Shown piece after piece: positions 50,968 to 59,531 of a DNA stretch of 64,000 bases. Position 1 is the stretch's first letter. Each line of letters starts with the position of its first letter. The position numbers were made by a program, and so were the translations under genes. Under the pieces are notes generated by a model, which did not search any database, was not told the DNA's origin, and saw only the letters and a program-made list of their open reading frames with translations. Location of the stretch: contig PMYD01000040.1 in NCBI GenBank assembly GCA_003171335.1, forward strand, positions 1 through 64,000, written 5' to 3'. This DNA comes from Phycisphaerales bacterium (GTDB lineage: Bacteria > Planctomycetota > Phycisphaerae > SM23-33 > FEN-1343).

Positions 50968-52149
50968 ATGACCAACGAACAGTTGATGACGGGCACGCAG
51001 AAGTACCTCATGGCCAACTACGGCCGGCTGCCGGTGGCGATTGTCAGCGCTGCCGGGGCCACGGTGCGCGATGCGGCCGGCAGGGAGTACATCGACCTGT
51101 TCGCCGGCTTCGGGGCCGCGGCCATGGGGCATTGCCACCCCGCCGTGGTCGAGGCCATCCGCCGCCAGGCGGGCGAGCTGATGTGCGTGGGCAACCTGTT
51201 CACCTGGCCCTCGCAGGTGGAACTGGCCGAGCGGATCATCCGCCACAGCTTCGGCGCGGGGCGCGTCTTCTTCTGCCACAGCGGCGCCGAGGCCAACGAG
51301 GCGGCGCTGAAGCTCGCCCGGCGCGCCGCCGGCAAGGGCCGCTACAAGATGATCAGCTTTACCCACGGCTTCCACGGGCGAACCATGGGCGGGCTGAGCA
51401 TGACCAGCCAGACCAAGTTTCACGAGGGTTTCGAGCCCATGGTGCCCGGCTGCGTGTACGTGCCCTTTAACGATGCCCCCGCCGTGGAGCGGGCCATCGA
51501 CAAGGAAACGGCCGGCATTATCTTTGAGCCCATCCAGGGCGAAGGCGGCATCCACCTGCCCGAGGCGAGCTTCCTGGCCCGCCTGCGCGAGCTGGCTGAC
51601 CGGCATAAGCTGACCCTTATTTGCGATGAGGTGTGGACCGCCCCCGCGCGGACGGGCCAGTGGTTCGGCTACCAGCATTACGGCATCACGCCCGACGTGA
51701 TCACGCTGGGCAAGGCCCTGGGCGGCGGCGTGCCTGTGGCCGCATGCGTGGCCCGCGAAGGCTTCGACCAGGTGCTCACCCCCGGCACCCACGGCTGCAC
51801 CCTGGGCGGCAACCCCGTGTGCGCCGCCGCTGGTGCGGCGGTGATGAAGCTTATCGAAAGCGAAGGACTGGTCGAGCGGGCCAATCAGCTCGAACGGCGG
51901 ATCCGCGAGATGATCGCTGCCGCCAAATTGCCCAACGTTCGCGAGGTGCGCGGCAAGGGACTCATGCTGGGCATCGAGATGGCCAAGCCCGCCAAGGAAG
52001 CCGTCGCCGCCTGCCTGGCCAAGGGTGTAATGATTAACGTGACGGCCGACACCGTGGTCCGCCTGGCCCCGCCGCTGACCATCGAGCAGGGGCAGTTGGA
52101 GGCCGCCCTGAAGATTGTGCTCGACGTGCTGAAGGCCATGCCGGCGTGA
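50968..52149 (+). CDS. argD: Class III aminotransferase, acetylornithine-aminotransferase-like
   Basis: 393 residues from the ATG at 50968 (MTNEQLMTGTQKYL), with GAGGAGAAGG ahead. The fold-type I PLP enzyme shows IDLFAGFGAAAMGHCHPAVVEA, the PLP phosphate loop FCHSGAEANEAALKLARR, GFHGRTMGGLS, the PLP Asp in LTLICDEVWTAPARTG, and the Schiff-base Lys in VITLGKALGGGVP. Length and pattern fit ArgD/RocD/GabT. ArgD is the best guess; no other arginine gene is nearby, so ornithine or 4-aminobutyrate transamination remains possible. Confidence 0.85.
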   Translation: MTNEQLMTGTQKYLMANYGRLPVAIVSAAGATVRDAAGREYIDLFAGFGAAAMGHCHPAVVEAIRRQAGELMCVGNLFTWPSQVELAERIIRHSFGAGRVFFCHSGAEANEAALKLARRAAGKGRYKMISFTHGFHGRTMGGLSMTSQTKFHEGFEPMVPGCVYVPFNDAPAVERAIDKETAGIIFEPIQGEGGIHLPEASFLARLRELADRHKLTLICDEVWTAPARTGQWFGYQHYGITPDVITLGKALGGGVPVAACVAREGFDQVLTPGTHGCTLGGNPVCAAAGAAVMKLIESEGLVERANQLERRIREMIAAAKLPNVREVRGKGLMLGIEMAKPAKEAVAACLAKGVMINVTADTVVRLAPPLTIEQGQLEAALKIVLDVLKAMPA

Positions 52150-52159
52150 GACTGGCCTG

Positions 52160-52212
52160 ACGTAACGGATAATGGACCTGGCAACGGTTGCCATGTCCGT
52201 TATCTGTAACGT
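52160..52212. repeat. Imperfect 25-bp inverted repeat after argD
   Basis: CGTAACGGATAATGGACC... and ...GGTTGCCATGTCCGTTATCT pair around a TGGCAAC-G-GTTGCCA core. It begins ten bases after the argD stop. The core is a relative of GTGACAAC-C-GTTGTCAC at 21396. Confidence 0.75.
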
Positions 52213-52268
52213 TCAGACCGAGCATAAGGGAACATGGGCTCTTGGTTGCGATAACCGCCCAATCCGAC

Positions 52269-52420
52269 AACTTTAAACGGTTTAAAGTTGGAGGATTCGG
52301 CCCTAACAAAACCTGACCGTACTTTAAACGGTTTAAAGTTGGAGGAATTCCATAACAGAACCCGACCCACCTTTAAACGGTTTAAAGGTGACCCGATCGC
52401 CCTAACGTGCACCGACCAGC
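52269..52420 (+). promoter_or_regulatory. Three ~50-bp units with an ACTTTAAACGGTTTAAAGT palindrome
   Basis: Perfect palindromes at 52269-52289, 52321-52339 and 52368-52390 have centres 51 and 49 bases apart. Each is followed by similar sequence (TTGGAGGATTC / TTGGAGGAATTC, then TAAC..AACC.GACC). The array ends at the start codon of the next gene. One copy of the palindrome (with C centre) is at 21429-21447. Confidence 0.75.
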
Positions 52421-52422
52421 TT

Positions 52423-53592
52423 ATGCGACGTATTTACCTGGACAATTCGGCGACCAGCTTCCCCAAGCCGCCGGCGGTGGCCGAGGCCATGGCCAATTTT
52501 GCGCGGCAGTGCGGCGCTTCGGCCGGGCGCGGGGCGTATGCCGAGGCGCGGGCGTGCGGGGAAATCCTGGCCACCTGCCGCCAGCGCATCGCCCGGCTGA
52601 TCAATGCCGAGTCGCCGCAGACGATCGTCTTTACGCTGAACTGCTCGCACGGCCTGAACATCGTCATTCACGGGCTGCTCAACGCCGCCTCTCCCAAGGC
52701 GCACGCCATCACCACCGCCCTGGACCACAACAGCGTGCTGCGGCCGTTCAACGCCCTGGCGGCCGCGGGATTCATCGAGCCGACGTTCCTCCCCTGCGAC
52801 GGCCGCACGGGACTCGTGGATGTGGATGACCTTCGCCGCGCCATCCGGCCCGACACGCGGCTGATCGCCGTGGCCCACGCCTCCAACGTCACCGGCACGC
52901 TTCAGCCGGTGGCCCAAATCGCCGCCGTGGCGCGGCGGGCGGGCGTGCCGCTGCTGGTCGATGCAGCGCAGTCGGCCGGCCACGTGCCCATCGATGTGCA
53001 GGCCTGGGGCGCGGATTTTGTCGCCTTCCCCGGCCACAAAGGGCTGCTCGGGCCGCTGGGTACGGGCGTGCTGTACATTCGCCCCGGCGCCGATACGGCG
53101 CTGCCCACGATGCACGAAGGCGGCACTGGTACGGTCAGCGAGCTGGCCGTGCAGCCCGAGTCAATGCCCGACAAGTACGAGGTCGGCAGCCATAACGCCA
53201 TCGGCATCGCCGGCCTGTCTGAGGGCGTCGCCTGGCTGCTCGAGCGCGGGGTCGAAAATGTCCGGAATGAAAGCCTCGCCCACTGCCGCCGCTTCCTCTG
53301 CCGGCTGGCCGATGTGCCCGCCTTGACGGTATTTGGACCCAGCGCGGAAGAGTTGGAGTACCGCACCGACGTCTTCAGCATCCGCCTGGCCCACCATGCG
53401 CCGTACGCGCTTGCCAACCTCCTGGAAAGCCGCTTTGGCATCTTGACCCGCCCGGGTCTGCACTGCGCTCCGCTGGCCCATCGCACCATCGGCACCTATC
53501 CCGAGGGCACGACGCGGCTGAGCTTCGGGCCCTTCACCACCGCCGCCGATGTCGATCTTGCCGTCGAGGCGATACAGGCCGTAGGCTCGTAG
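52423..53592 (+). CDS. Cysteine desulfurase family protein (class V aminotransferase)
   Basis: 389 residues from the ATG at 52423 (MRRIYLDNSATSFPKPP); the ORF-track start translates the palindromic array. PLP motifs: DNSATSFPKP, TLNCSHGLNIVIHG, VDAAQSAGHVPIDV, and Schiff-base Lys in FVAFPGHKGLLGPLGTG. A Cys in LTRPGLHCAPLAH sits at the persulfide position. It most resembles the group of stand-alone SufS/CsdA-like desulfurases rather than IscS. No isc/suf partners are nearby. The ribosome site is weak, and the start lies at the end of the operator-like array. Confidence 0.87.
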   Translation: MRRIYLDNSATSFPKPPAVAEAMANFARQCGASAGRGAYAEARACGEILATCRQRIARLINAESPQTIVFTLNCSHGLNIVIHGLLNAASPKAHAITTALDHNSVLRPFNALAAAGFIEPTFLPCDGRTGLVDVDDLRRAIRPDTRLIAVAHASNVTGTLQPVAQIAAVARRAGVPLLVDAAQSAGHVPIDVQAWGADFVAFPGHKGLLGPLGTGVLYIRPGADTALPTMHEGGTGTVSELAVQPESMPDKYEVGSHNAIGIAGLSEGVAWLLERGVENVRNESLAHCRRFLCRLADVPALTVFGPSAEELEYRTDVFSIRLAHHAPYALANLLESRFGILTRPGLHCAPLAHRTIGTYPEGTTRLSFGPFTTAADVDLAVEAIQAVGS

Positions 53593-53700
53593 AGCCTTTT
53601 TTGGGGGTCGCAACTTTCGGAAATTTGTTGTTTTTTCCCGGCCTTTGCTACAGCCTACAGCCTATAGCCTAAAGCCCTGCAGCCTGCGAAGGAGCTGTTC

Positions 53701-54447
53701 ATGACTGTGATTGCCGTCGTTCCGGCCCGATATGCGAGCCAACGACTGCCGGGCAAGCCCCTGCTGAAGGAGACGGGCAAGTATCTCATTCAGCATGTCG
53801 TTGAGCAGGTGGGCAAGACCAAGGGGCTGGATGACGTCATCGTCGCCACCGACGACCAGCGCATCATGGATGCATGCAAGTGCTTCGGCGCCCATGCGAT
53901 ACTCACCCGCGCCGATCACCCCACCGGCACCGACCGCATCGCCGAGGTGGCCGAGAAGTTGTGGCTTTCCGACACCGACATCATCATCAACGTGCAGGGC
54001 GATGAGCCGGAGATTCCCCCGCCCTATATCGCCGAACTGGTCAACCTGGCCAAGGATGCGCCCACGGACTTCCCCATGGCCACGCTGGCCACGCCCCTGC
54101 CGGCCGACCGGGCGGATGACCCCAACCGGGTGAAGGTGATCTTCAGCCCCAGCGGGCGGGCGCTGTACTTCTCGCGCGCCCGGATTCCCTTCGACCGCGA
54201 CCGCACCGGCCAGGTGCAATATTTCCTGCACCTGGGGATCTATTCCTATCGCGCCGGCTTCCTGCGCCGCTTCATCGCCCTGCCGCAGGCGCCGGCCGAG
54301 AAGGCAGAAAAACTCGAGCAGCTCCGCGCCCTGGAGCACGGCTACGGCATCCTGGTGGTCACCGTTCCCACCGCCCACGCCGGGATTGACACGCCGGCCG
54401 ACTACGCGGCGTTTGTGCAGCGGTGGAAGATGATTCATACGCCGTAA
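53701..54447 (+). CDS. kdsB: 3-deoxy-manno-octulosonate cytidylyltransferase
   Basis: 248 residues. It activates KDO with CTP for lipopolysaccharide inner-core synthesis. Motifs: VVPARYASQRLPGKPLL (CTP loop), VIVATDDQRI, TGTDRIAEV, INVQGDEPEIPP (metal/KDO site), YFSRARIPFDRD, and QLRALEHGYGI near the C-terminus. AAGGAG precedes the ATG. It is consistent with a Gram-negative type envelope. The 53593-53700 gap contains a single TACAGCCTACAGCC word arm and a T-rich run. Confidence 0.96.
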   Translation: MTVIAVVPARYASQRLPGKPLLKETGKYLIQHVVEQVGKTKGLDDVIVATDDQRIMDACKCFGAHAILTRADHPTGTDRIAEVAEKLWLSDTDIIINVQGDEPEIPPPYIAELVNLAKDAPTDFPMATLATPLPADRADDPNRVKVIFSPSGRALYFSRARIPFDRDRTGQVQYFLHLGIYSYRAGFLRRFIALPQAPAEKAEKLEQLRALEHGYGILVVTVPTAHAGIDTPADYAAFVQRWKMIHTP

Positions 54448-54492
54448 GAGGCGGACTGCGGAAGGCCAGTGTATGGCTTTTCCGCAGTGCGC
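54448..54492 (+). terminator. Hairpin after kdsB
   Basis: GGCGGACTGCGGAA and TTCCGCAGTGCGCC pair across a ~16-base loop starting three bases after the stop. No T tract follows directly. Confidence 0.5.
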
Positions 54493-54640
54493 CTGAGTGA
54501 ATCGTCGTCGCTGCCGCCGGCGGCCGGGTGGTTGTTTTTTTGCCCCTCGCCGCGACTTATTTGTAGAGTCAGTTCCTGGCTCTTCTGTTGGCGGGGTTCT
54601 GTCCAAAGCAATAATGCCTGATGTCTGGGGTAGGCGTACG

Positions 54641-55702
54641 ATGACAATTCATAACGACACGGGCACGAGGCGCCCAAGCGACTGGACCAAGAAGCCGCCG
54701 CTGTGGGCGACTATTGGCGTCAGCCTCCTGGCCCTGGCCCTTGTGGGTTACCTGGATTACGCCACCGGCAAGCTGAGCATCCTGCTTTTCTACTTCCTGC
54801 CCATCGGCATAGCCGCATGGTATGGCGGACGGTGGCCGGGGCTGATTTTGTCTTTTCTCGCACTGGGGGTTTGGTTCAGAGCAAGCTACTGGCTGTACGA
54901 ATACTCCGGCCTTGCCAGCGCCGCGTGGGAAACGGGCATTGCCGGCGGAATGTTCATCACCTTCGCCCTTCTCCTGTCCAGCTTGAGGAACGCACGCGCC
55001 AGGGCCCAGGCGGCGATGGAGCAATTGGCGCGGTCCAACCAGGAGCTCCAGGAGTTCGCCTATGTGGCCTCCCACGACCTCCAGGAGCCAATTCGGGTCA
55101 TCACGCTGTTCCTGGAACTGCTGCAACGTCAATACGGCGAAAAGCTCGATGCCCACGCCAACGAATTCATCGGCCATGCCACGGATTCCGCCGAGAGAAT
55201 GATGCAGATGATCCGGGATCTGCTGGCCTATTCCCGCGTGGAATCGGACACGACGCTCCAGGATGTCAATTGCGGCGAGGTGATGTGCCAGGTCCTGGAG
55301 AACCTCCAGCCGGCGATCGCCGAAAGCGGGGCCATGGTGCAGGTGGATGCCCTGCCCACGGTCAAGGGCTCGCCCACGCTGCTGATGCGGCTGTTCCAGA
55401 ATCTGCTGAGCAACGCCATCAAGTTTCGCGGCCCGCGAACCCCGGTTGTCCACATGGCCGCCCGGCAAGCCGGCGGGCAGTGGGGGTTTTCCGTCCAGGA
55501 CAATGGGATCGGCCTGGATCACCGCCAGGCGGACCGGGCGTTCATCATGTTCGAGCGGATTCACGACCGCAGCAAGTATCCCGGAACGGGTATCGGGCTG
55601 GCGACGTGCAAACGCATCGTCGAACGCCACGGGGGCAGGATCTGGGTAGAGTCCACCCCCGGCGAGGGTTCGACGTTCTATTTCACCATTTCAAAGCGGT
55701 AA
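54641..55702 (+). CDS. Membrane-anchored sensor histidine kinase
   Basis: 353 residues from the ATG at 54641 (MTIHNDTGTRRP; an alternative Met is 27 bases upstream). Residues ~20-110 hold three to four transmembrane spans (WATIGVSLLALALVGYLDYA, LSILLFYFLPIGIAAWYGG, LILSFLALGVWF, GMFITFALLLSSL), a small MASE-like sensor region. A coiled stretch leads to the HisKA box FAYVASHDLQEPIRVI (phospho-His). The HATPase domain shows NLLSNAIKF (N box), VQDNGIGLD (G1), and GTGIGLATCKRIVERHGG (G2). No regulator is adjacent; the HTH-REC at 3377 is a distant candidate. Confidence 0.92.
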   Translation: MTIHNDTGTRRPSDWTKKPPLWATIGVSLLALALVGYLDYATGKLSILLFYFLPIGIAAWYGGRWPGLILSFLALGVWFRASYWLYEYSGLASAAWETGIAGGMFITFALLLSSLRNARARAQAAMEQLARSNQELQEFAYVASHDLQEPIRVITLFLELLQRQYGEKLDAHANEFIGHATDSAERMMQMIRDLLAYSRVESDTTLQDVNCGEVMCQVLENLQPAIAESGAMVQVDALPTVKGSPTLLMRLFQNLLSNAIKFRGPRTPVVHMAARQAGGQWGFSVQDNGIGLDHRQADRAFIMFERIHDRSKYPGTGIGLATCKRIVERHGGRIWVESTPGEGSTFYFTISKR

Positions 55703-55748
55703 CGGCTCTTGACTCCGGCGAACGCGACGGCAAGAAAAATCATCTGGT

Positions 55749-55783
55749 GGTGCCACGGCTGCGTTGTCTGCAGCCGTGCGCCG
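55749..55783. repeat. REP-like element, left flank of the second RAYT
   Basis: GGTGCCACGGCTGCGTTGTC-TGCAGCCGTGCGC; the inverted mate is at 56515-56548 with the RAYT gene between. Confidence 0.92.
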
Positions 55784-55832
55784 TGCCCTCGCCCACGCGA
55801 CAGTTCCCGTGGAACCAACTGGCGCTGTGCTC

Positions 55833-56405
55833 TTACGCTCCCACGTCCGGCAAGCTACTCAAGTCCAGCGGAATTTGCCCTTCCTGGCCTGTCTCCCACG
55901 CTCGGTCACTTGACCATGGCCACTCCATTGCCGTAGCCACGAGCTTCCGCCGGACAGGGTTTTGGTGAACGTATTGAATCTTCTCGTAGATCTCTTGGGC
56001 CGTCCGAAGATTCCTGTCATACCCCCCGCCGGCCTGCCAGAAATGATACATCACCCGCCCGTCCGGATGGCGCTGCTCCAGGCGCGACAAAAACGCGGGC
56101 TTGTTCTTCTTTAACCAACTCACAACTCTCGTGCTCATGGGCCGCTTGATGCGATACAGAATATCACTGATTTTGGCGCCTTCGTGCGGAAGGATTACGA
56201 GGTGAACATGCTCAGGCATGATGACGTAAGCCCACAGATCGAACCGAGCCGACCGCCGGGCCGCATGCAGACACTGCAAGAACCACTGGGGTGACTGGCG
56301 ACCCAGAAAGAAAGGCCGCCGCCCAAAGCAGGAAAAAGTCAGATGGTGCGCACGCCAAGGCTCATCGATTCGTCGGCATTGCTTTCGATGGGGTTTGACC
56401 CACAT
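55833..56405 (-). CDS. REP-associated tyrosine transposase
   Basis: 190 residues if started at the ATG at 56405 (MWVKPHRKQCRRIDEPW). The RAYT pattern is clear: HHLTFSCFGRRPFFL, HUH site in VIMPEHVHLVILP, the YHFWQAGGGYDRNL region, and catalytic Tyr likely in IQYVHQNPVRRKLV, which is a RAYT hallmark (x-x-Y-hydrophobic-H-x-N-P-V). The protein is about 70% like the one at 62419 by eye. It lies between inverted REP-like palindromes, so the whole 55749-56548 unit looks like a REPtron. Start sites without strong ribosome motifs leave the N-terminus uncertain. Confidence 0.9.
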   Translation of the reverse strand: MWVKPHRKQCRRIDEPWRAHHLTFSCFGRRPFFLGRQSPQWFLQCLHAARRSARFDLWAYVIMPEHVHLVILPHEGAKISDILYRIKRPMSTRVVSWLKKNKPAFLSRLEQRHPDGRVMYHFWQAGGGYDRNLRTAQEIYEKIQYVHQNPVRRKLVATAMEWPWSSDRAWETGQEGQIPLDLSSLPDVGA

Positions 56406-56514
56406 GCGTGCAAGGATATCGCCCGCGAGAACGCCGTCAAGTTCAACACTCTGCGCCTGGGCAGTCGAAAGATCGATCCGGTTCCATCGAACCTCTGGCG
56501 GTATCGAGCGGCAC

Positions 56515-56548
56515 GGCGCACGGCTGCAAACGACGCAGCCGTGGCACC
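56515..56548. repeat. REP-like element, right flank of the second RAYT
   Basis: GGCGCACGGCTGCAAACGAC-GCAGCCGTGGCACC, reverse complement of the element at 55749; a few bases (stem loop) differ. Confidence 0.92.
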
Positions 56549-56583
56549 ACGCACCAGTGGGCTCTGCTCGCCCATTCTTGTTC

Positions 56584-58182
56584 TTACCCAATCTCCGGCC
56601 CCGCCACGGCGAACTGCCGCACGGGCTGGCCGGGAGAGTCGTTGGTTCCACGGTACATGCGGGTGAAGGAGCGCTGGAGGGTAAAGCCCAGGCCGGTCAG
56701 CCAGTCGGCGAAAGCGGCCGGTGCTGCATCGCTGGCGTCGATGAGAACAGGCCGGCCTGCCAAAGGATGCAGCGCCGCCTTGGCCAGGGCGATCGCGTCT
56801 TCGGCTGTGTCCGCGAGAATAGGTCCGACCTGGAAGAAGTTCGTGCCCGGCCGGCCGAGGCACAGGCCGCGGAACTGGCCGCTGCGCGTGAGCTTGAAGG
56901 CGCAGGCGAGCGAATTGTGGAAGAGCGTCGAGAGGACGGCCGTGCGATCAGCGCCGAAGACCTCGCGGTCCAGCGCGATCGCCGCGGGCAGATCCGCCTC
57001 CTCCAGCGGTGCGACTTGGTCCCCCGCCGCCGGCACGGCGGGCAGCGACGATGTCACCAGCCGGCGCAGGCCATACTCGTCCACGAAGCCCAGGCTGAGG
57101 TACACCTTTCGCCCCTCCGGCGTGGCATCCAGCTTGATCGTCCTGCACTGCGCGTGCGTGTCCATCGCGTGCTTCATCAGCCGCGTGGCGATGCCCAGGC
57201 GGCGAAACGCGGGATCCACCAGCACCATGCCGATCCAGCCGAGCTGGTCGGCGTAGGACACCAGCGTGGCGCTGCCCACCACCCGTCCGTTATGCACGGC
57301 CACAACGCAGCCCTTCGGCGCGGCGGCCAAAAACATCCGCCAGTCGGCCGGTGTCTGGTTCCAGCCGGCGAGCGTTTTCAGGTGCATCACACCCGGCACA
57401 TCCGCTTCAGTCATCGCCCGCACCGCGATGCCGCCGGCGCCGGCGTAGCGCGGCTGCTCGCGCAGGCGGGCGATGCGGTCGCGAACGACGGGCAGCATGC
57501 CTTTCCGTATCGACTCGACAATGGCCCGGCCTTTCTCGGCCGTGGCGCGCGAGGGATAGCCCGTCACGCCGGCCGCACTGAAATGGCCGATCCCGAAGGT
57601 GGTCAAATCGCGCTGCATCAGCGGGACCGGTTCATCCGCCCTGGGCGGTGAGTCCTGGGCCTGCTCCAAGTGCACGAGGTCGGGCGCGATGGCCATCATC
57701 ACGGACGTCTCATCCTCGGCGGCGTGCCCGACCGCGCCGGCGCTGGGGCCGGCCGGTTTCGCGTGGGCGAAGTCCCAGGGATGGACCAGCAGGATCTTCA
57801 GCGGCCGGTCCAGCCGGTTCATGTCGCGGATGACCGGGATGAGGAAGAAGTTGCCGCCGTGCGAGTTGACCACGATGAGGATGCGGAAATTCTGCCGCTC
57901 CACCTCATCGGCCACATCGCGGATCACCTGCATGGCCGTCTCCGGCCGCAGCGACACGGCGCCGCGAAAGCCGGTGTGCTCCAGCGAGGTGGCGAAATGC
58001 ATGGCCGGCAGCAGCGCCGCGTTCAGGTCCTCGGCGAGCATCCTGGCGAAGTACTCCGCATGGATGCAGTCCGTATCCAGCGGCATATGGAACGAATGCT
58101 GCTCAAACGCCCCCACCGGCAGGATGATGATGTCGCCGGGGTGCTTCTGCCAGTCCAAGGTCGTGTTCAGCGGGCCGATCAT
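56584..58182 (-). CDS. Creatininase-family amidohydrolase fused to GNAT acetyltransferase domains
   Basis: 532 residues from the ATG at 58182 (MIGPLNTTLDW), with GGAG eight bases before. Residues ~1-240 are a creatininase/MftE-like amidohydrolase: VGAFEQHSFHMPLDTDCIHAE (metal Glu/His/Asp), EHTGFRGAVSLRPET, VVNSHGGNFF, and AGHAAEDETSVMMAIAP with its Glu. Residues ~255-400 are a GNAT domain (LGWIGMVLVDPAFRRLGIATRLMKHAM, the acetyl-CoA loop), and ~400-520 a second, acetyltransferase-like C-terminal domain (VFGADRTAVL). Substrates are unknown; the fusion suggests linked amide hydrolysis and acetylation of one metabolite. Confidence 0.85.
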   Translation of the reverse strand: MIGPLNTTLDWQKHPGDIIILPVGAFEQHSFHMPLDTDCIHAEYFARMLAEDLNAALLPAMHFATSLEHTGFRGAVSLRPETAMQVIRDVADEVERQNFRILIVVNSHGGNFFLIPVIRDMNRLDRPLKILLVHPWDFAHAKPAGPSAGAVGHAAEDETSVMMAIAPDLVHLEQAQDSPPRADEPVPLMQRDLTTFGIGHFSAAGVTGYPSRATAEKGRAIVESIRKGMLPVVRDRIARLREQPRYAGAGGIAVRAMTEADVPGVMHLKTLAGWNQTPADWRMFLAAAPKGCVVAVHNGRVVGSATLVSYADQLGWIGMVLVDPAFRRLGIATRLMKHAMDTHAQCRTIKLDATPEGRKVYLSLGFVDEYGLRRLVTSSLPAVPAAGDQVAPLEEADLPAAIALDREVFGADRTAVLSTLFHNSLACAFKLTRSGQFRGLCLGRPGTNFFQVGPILADTAEDAIALAKAALHPLAGRPVLIDASDAAPAAFADWLTGLGFTLQRSFTRMYRGTNDSPGQPVRQFAVAGPEIG

Positions 58183-58204
58183 GAGGGCTCCGAAGAAGGC
58201 TGGA

Positions 58205-58350
58205 GGCGGTGGCATGCCCTCACGGCCGGGGCGAAAGCCCCAGGCGAGTGGGCATGGGCGCAGATGGGGGCGCACACTTTTTCGGGAGGCACATGCCCGC
58301 CCGCCTCGGCCGCTAAAGCGGCCTTCGTCGTGAGGGCATGCCACCGCATG
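58205..58350. repeat. Inverted GGTGGCATGCCCTCACG pair enclosing GGCGAAAGCC and CCGCTAAAGCGG stems
   Basis: GGTGGCATGCCCTCACG near 58208 is mirrored by CGTGAGGGCATGCCACC near 58330. Inside lie GGGGCGAAAGCCCC and GGCCGCTAAAGCGGCC hairpins. This is another mirrored palindrome set between two convergent-type units on the minus strand. Confidence 0.85.
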
Positions 58351-58378
58351 CCGCAATTTTGGCGCGCACCCACCAGTT

Positions 58379-59461
58379 TCAACCTTTCACGTACTTCTTA
58401 ATCGCCGCCAAGACCTTCTCCTTCGGCTCGCCCTCCGTTACGTGATACACACAGCCTTTAAGGCTGCCCAGGCGGTCGGCCAGGCGGTCGAGGATCTGGA
58501 TGCCCAGCAGCGACGAGAGCCACAGTTTCTTGCCGCCGCCGCGTATGCGGAGGAGCAAATCCAGCCAATCCTTCTTGCGCGGCTCGCCCTCGCCCATGAC
58601 CCACTGAATGCCGTCCAAACGTTCGAGGCTCAGCAGCGAGGGCACGTGGGGCAGTTGGCCGATGCCGTCCAGGTGGTACATCGAATACGTCAGCCGCCGG
58701 CAGGTCGCCTCCAGCTCGGGCCGGACGAACTCATCAAACATTTCCGGGCTGATCATGTAGCAGAAGTCGCACTGGAGCATGTAGTACATCTCGGGGCAGA
58801 ACGTGCCGTCCCAGGCGGAATAGCCGGGATTGACCGGCTGCAGGATGGCGTTCAGTTCCGTGTAGTACCGGTGCCACAGCTCGTGCGCTTCCCACAGGCA
58901 GCGTTTGACATCCTCCGGGTGGTCGATCAGGTCCAGCAGCAGCCGCTCGGCGGGACGGAAGGTCGAAAGCATGTCGAGGTTGCCGCCCAGGTCGGTCATG
59001 CCGATCTGCGCATCGCCCTCGAAACGCTTGACGAACGCCCGCGCCACCTCCTGCACGCGCAGCCACCATGGGTTGTCGGCGTCGTACTCAAAGTGCAGCT
59101 CGGTGATCGGCAGCTCGCGGGGCGGGTGGAACCAGGTGGTCCACTCGGCGGGCGTCACCTTGGCGCCCATGAAGGCCGCCGCGACTCCGGGGCCGAAATT
59201 CAGCCAGGTCATGGGGAAGGCGTCCCCATAAAAACGCTGCTTGCTGACCTCCCAGTGCCAGCGGTCGGCGATGGCGTCGGCCGAGATGGAAAAGTCGTAG
59301 TTGCCCATGAAGAAGTGAAACGGCGTCTTGGGCTCCGGCCGGCCCGGGTCGCCATCTTCGGTGCGGTACACGATCAGCGGCCGCTCCAACTGACCCGCCC
59401 ACCAGGCGCGATGCGTCTCCTTGATCTTTAGCCAACGGTCCTTGCCAAACAGGATGCCCAT
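58379..59461 (-). CDS. Uroporphyrinogen-decarboxylase-fold protein
   Basis: 360 residues from the ATG at 59461 (MGILFGKDRWLKIKETHRAWW), with GGAG eight bases before. The URO-D/MtaA-like barrel shows WLNFGPGVAAAFMGA, MTDLGGNLDMLSTFRPAERLLLDLIDHPEDV, the FDEFVRPELEATCRRL helix, SMYHLDGIGQLPHVPSLLSLERLDGIQWVMGEG, and a C-terminal CVYHVTEGEPKE. Planctomycetes carry many such paralogues, which are corrinoid-dependent methyltransferase-like or of unknown role rather than haem enzymes. The remnant at 1106 belongs to the same broad family. Confidence 0.82.
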   Translation of the reverse strand: MGILFGKDRWLKIKETHRAWWAGQLERPLIVYRTEDGDPGRPEPKTPFHFFMGNYDFSISADAIADRWHWEVSKQRFYGDAFPMTWLNFGPGVAAAFMGAKVTPAEWTTWFHPPRELPITELHFEYDADNPWWLRVQEVARAFVKRFEGDAQIGMTDLGGNLDMLSTFRPAERLLLDLIDHPEDVKRCLWEAHELWHRYYTELNAILQPVNPGYSAWDGTFCPEMYYMLQCDFCYMISPEMFDEFVRPELEATCRRLTYSMYHLDGIGQLPHVPSLLSLERLDGIQWVMGEGEPRKKDWLDLLLRIRGGGKKLWLSSLLGIQILDRLADRLGSLKGCVYHVTEGEPKEKVLAAIKKYVKG

Positions 59462-59531
59462 CTCAAATCTCCATAATTGCCCGAGTAAACCAACAGCCTG
59501 TATCAAGCTCTATCGTAATTCTTCCCCCGCC

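Noticed and set aside
52269-52390. Possible short CRISPR array (three repeats, ~50-base period)
   Set aside because: The 'spacers' are themselves similar to each other, the repeat is a perfect palindrome, only three units exist and no cas genes are nearby.
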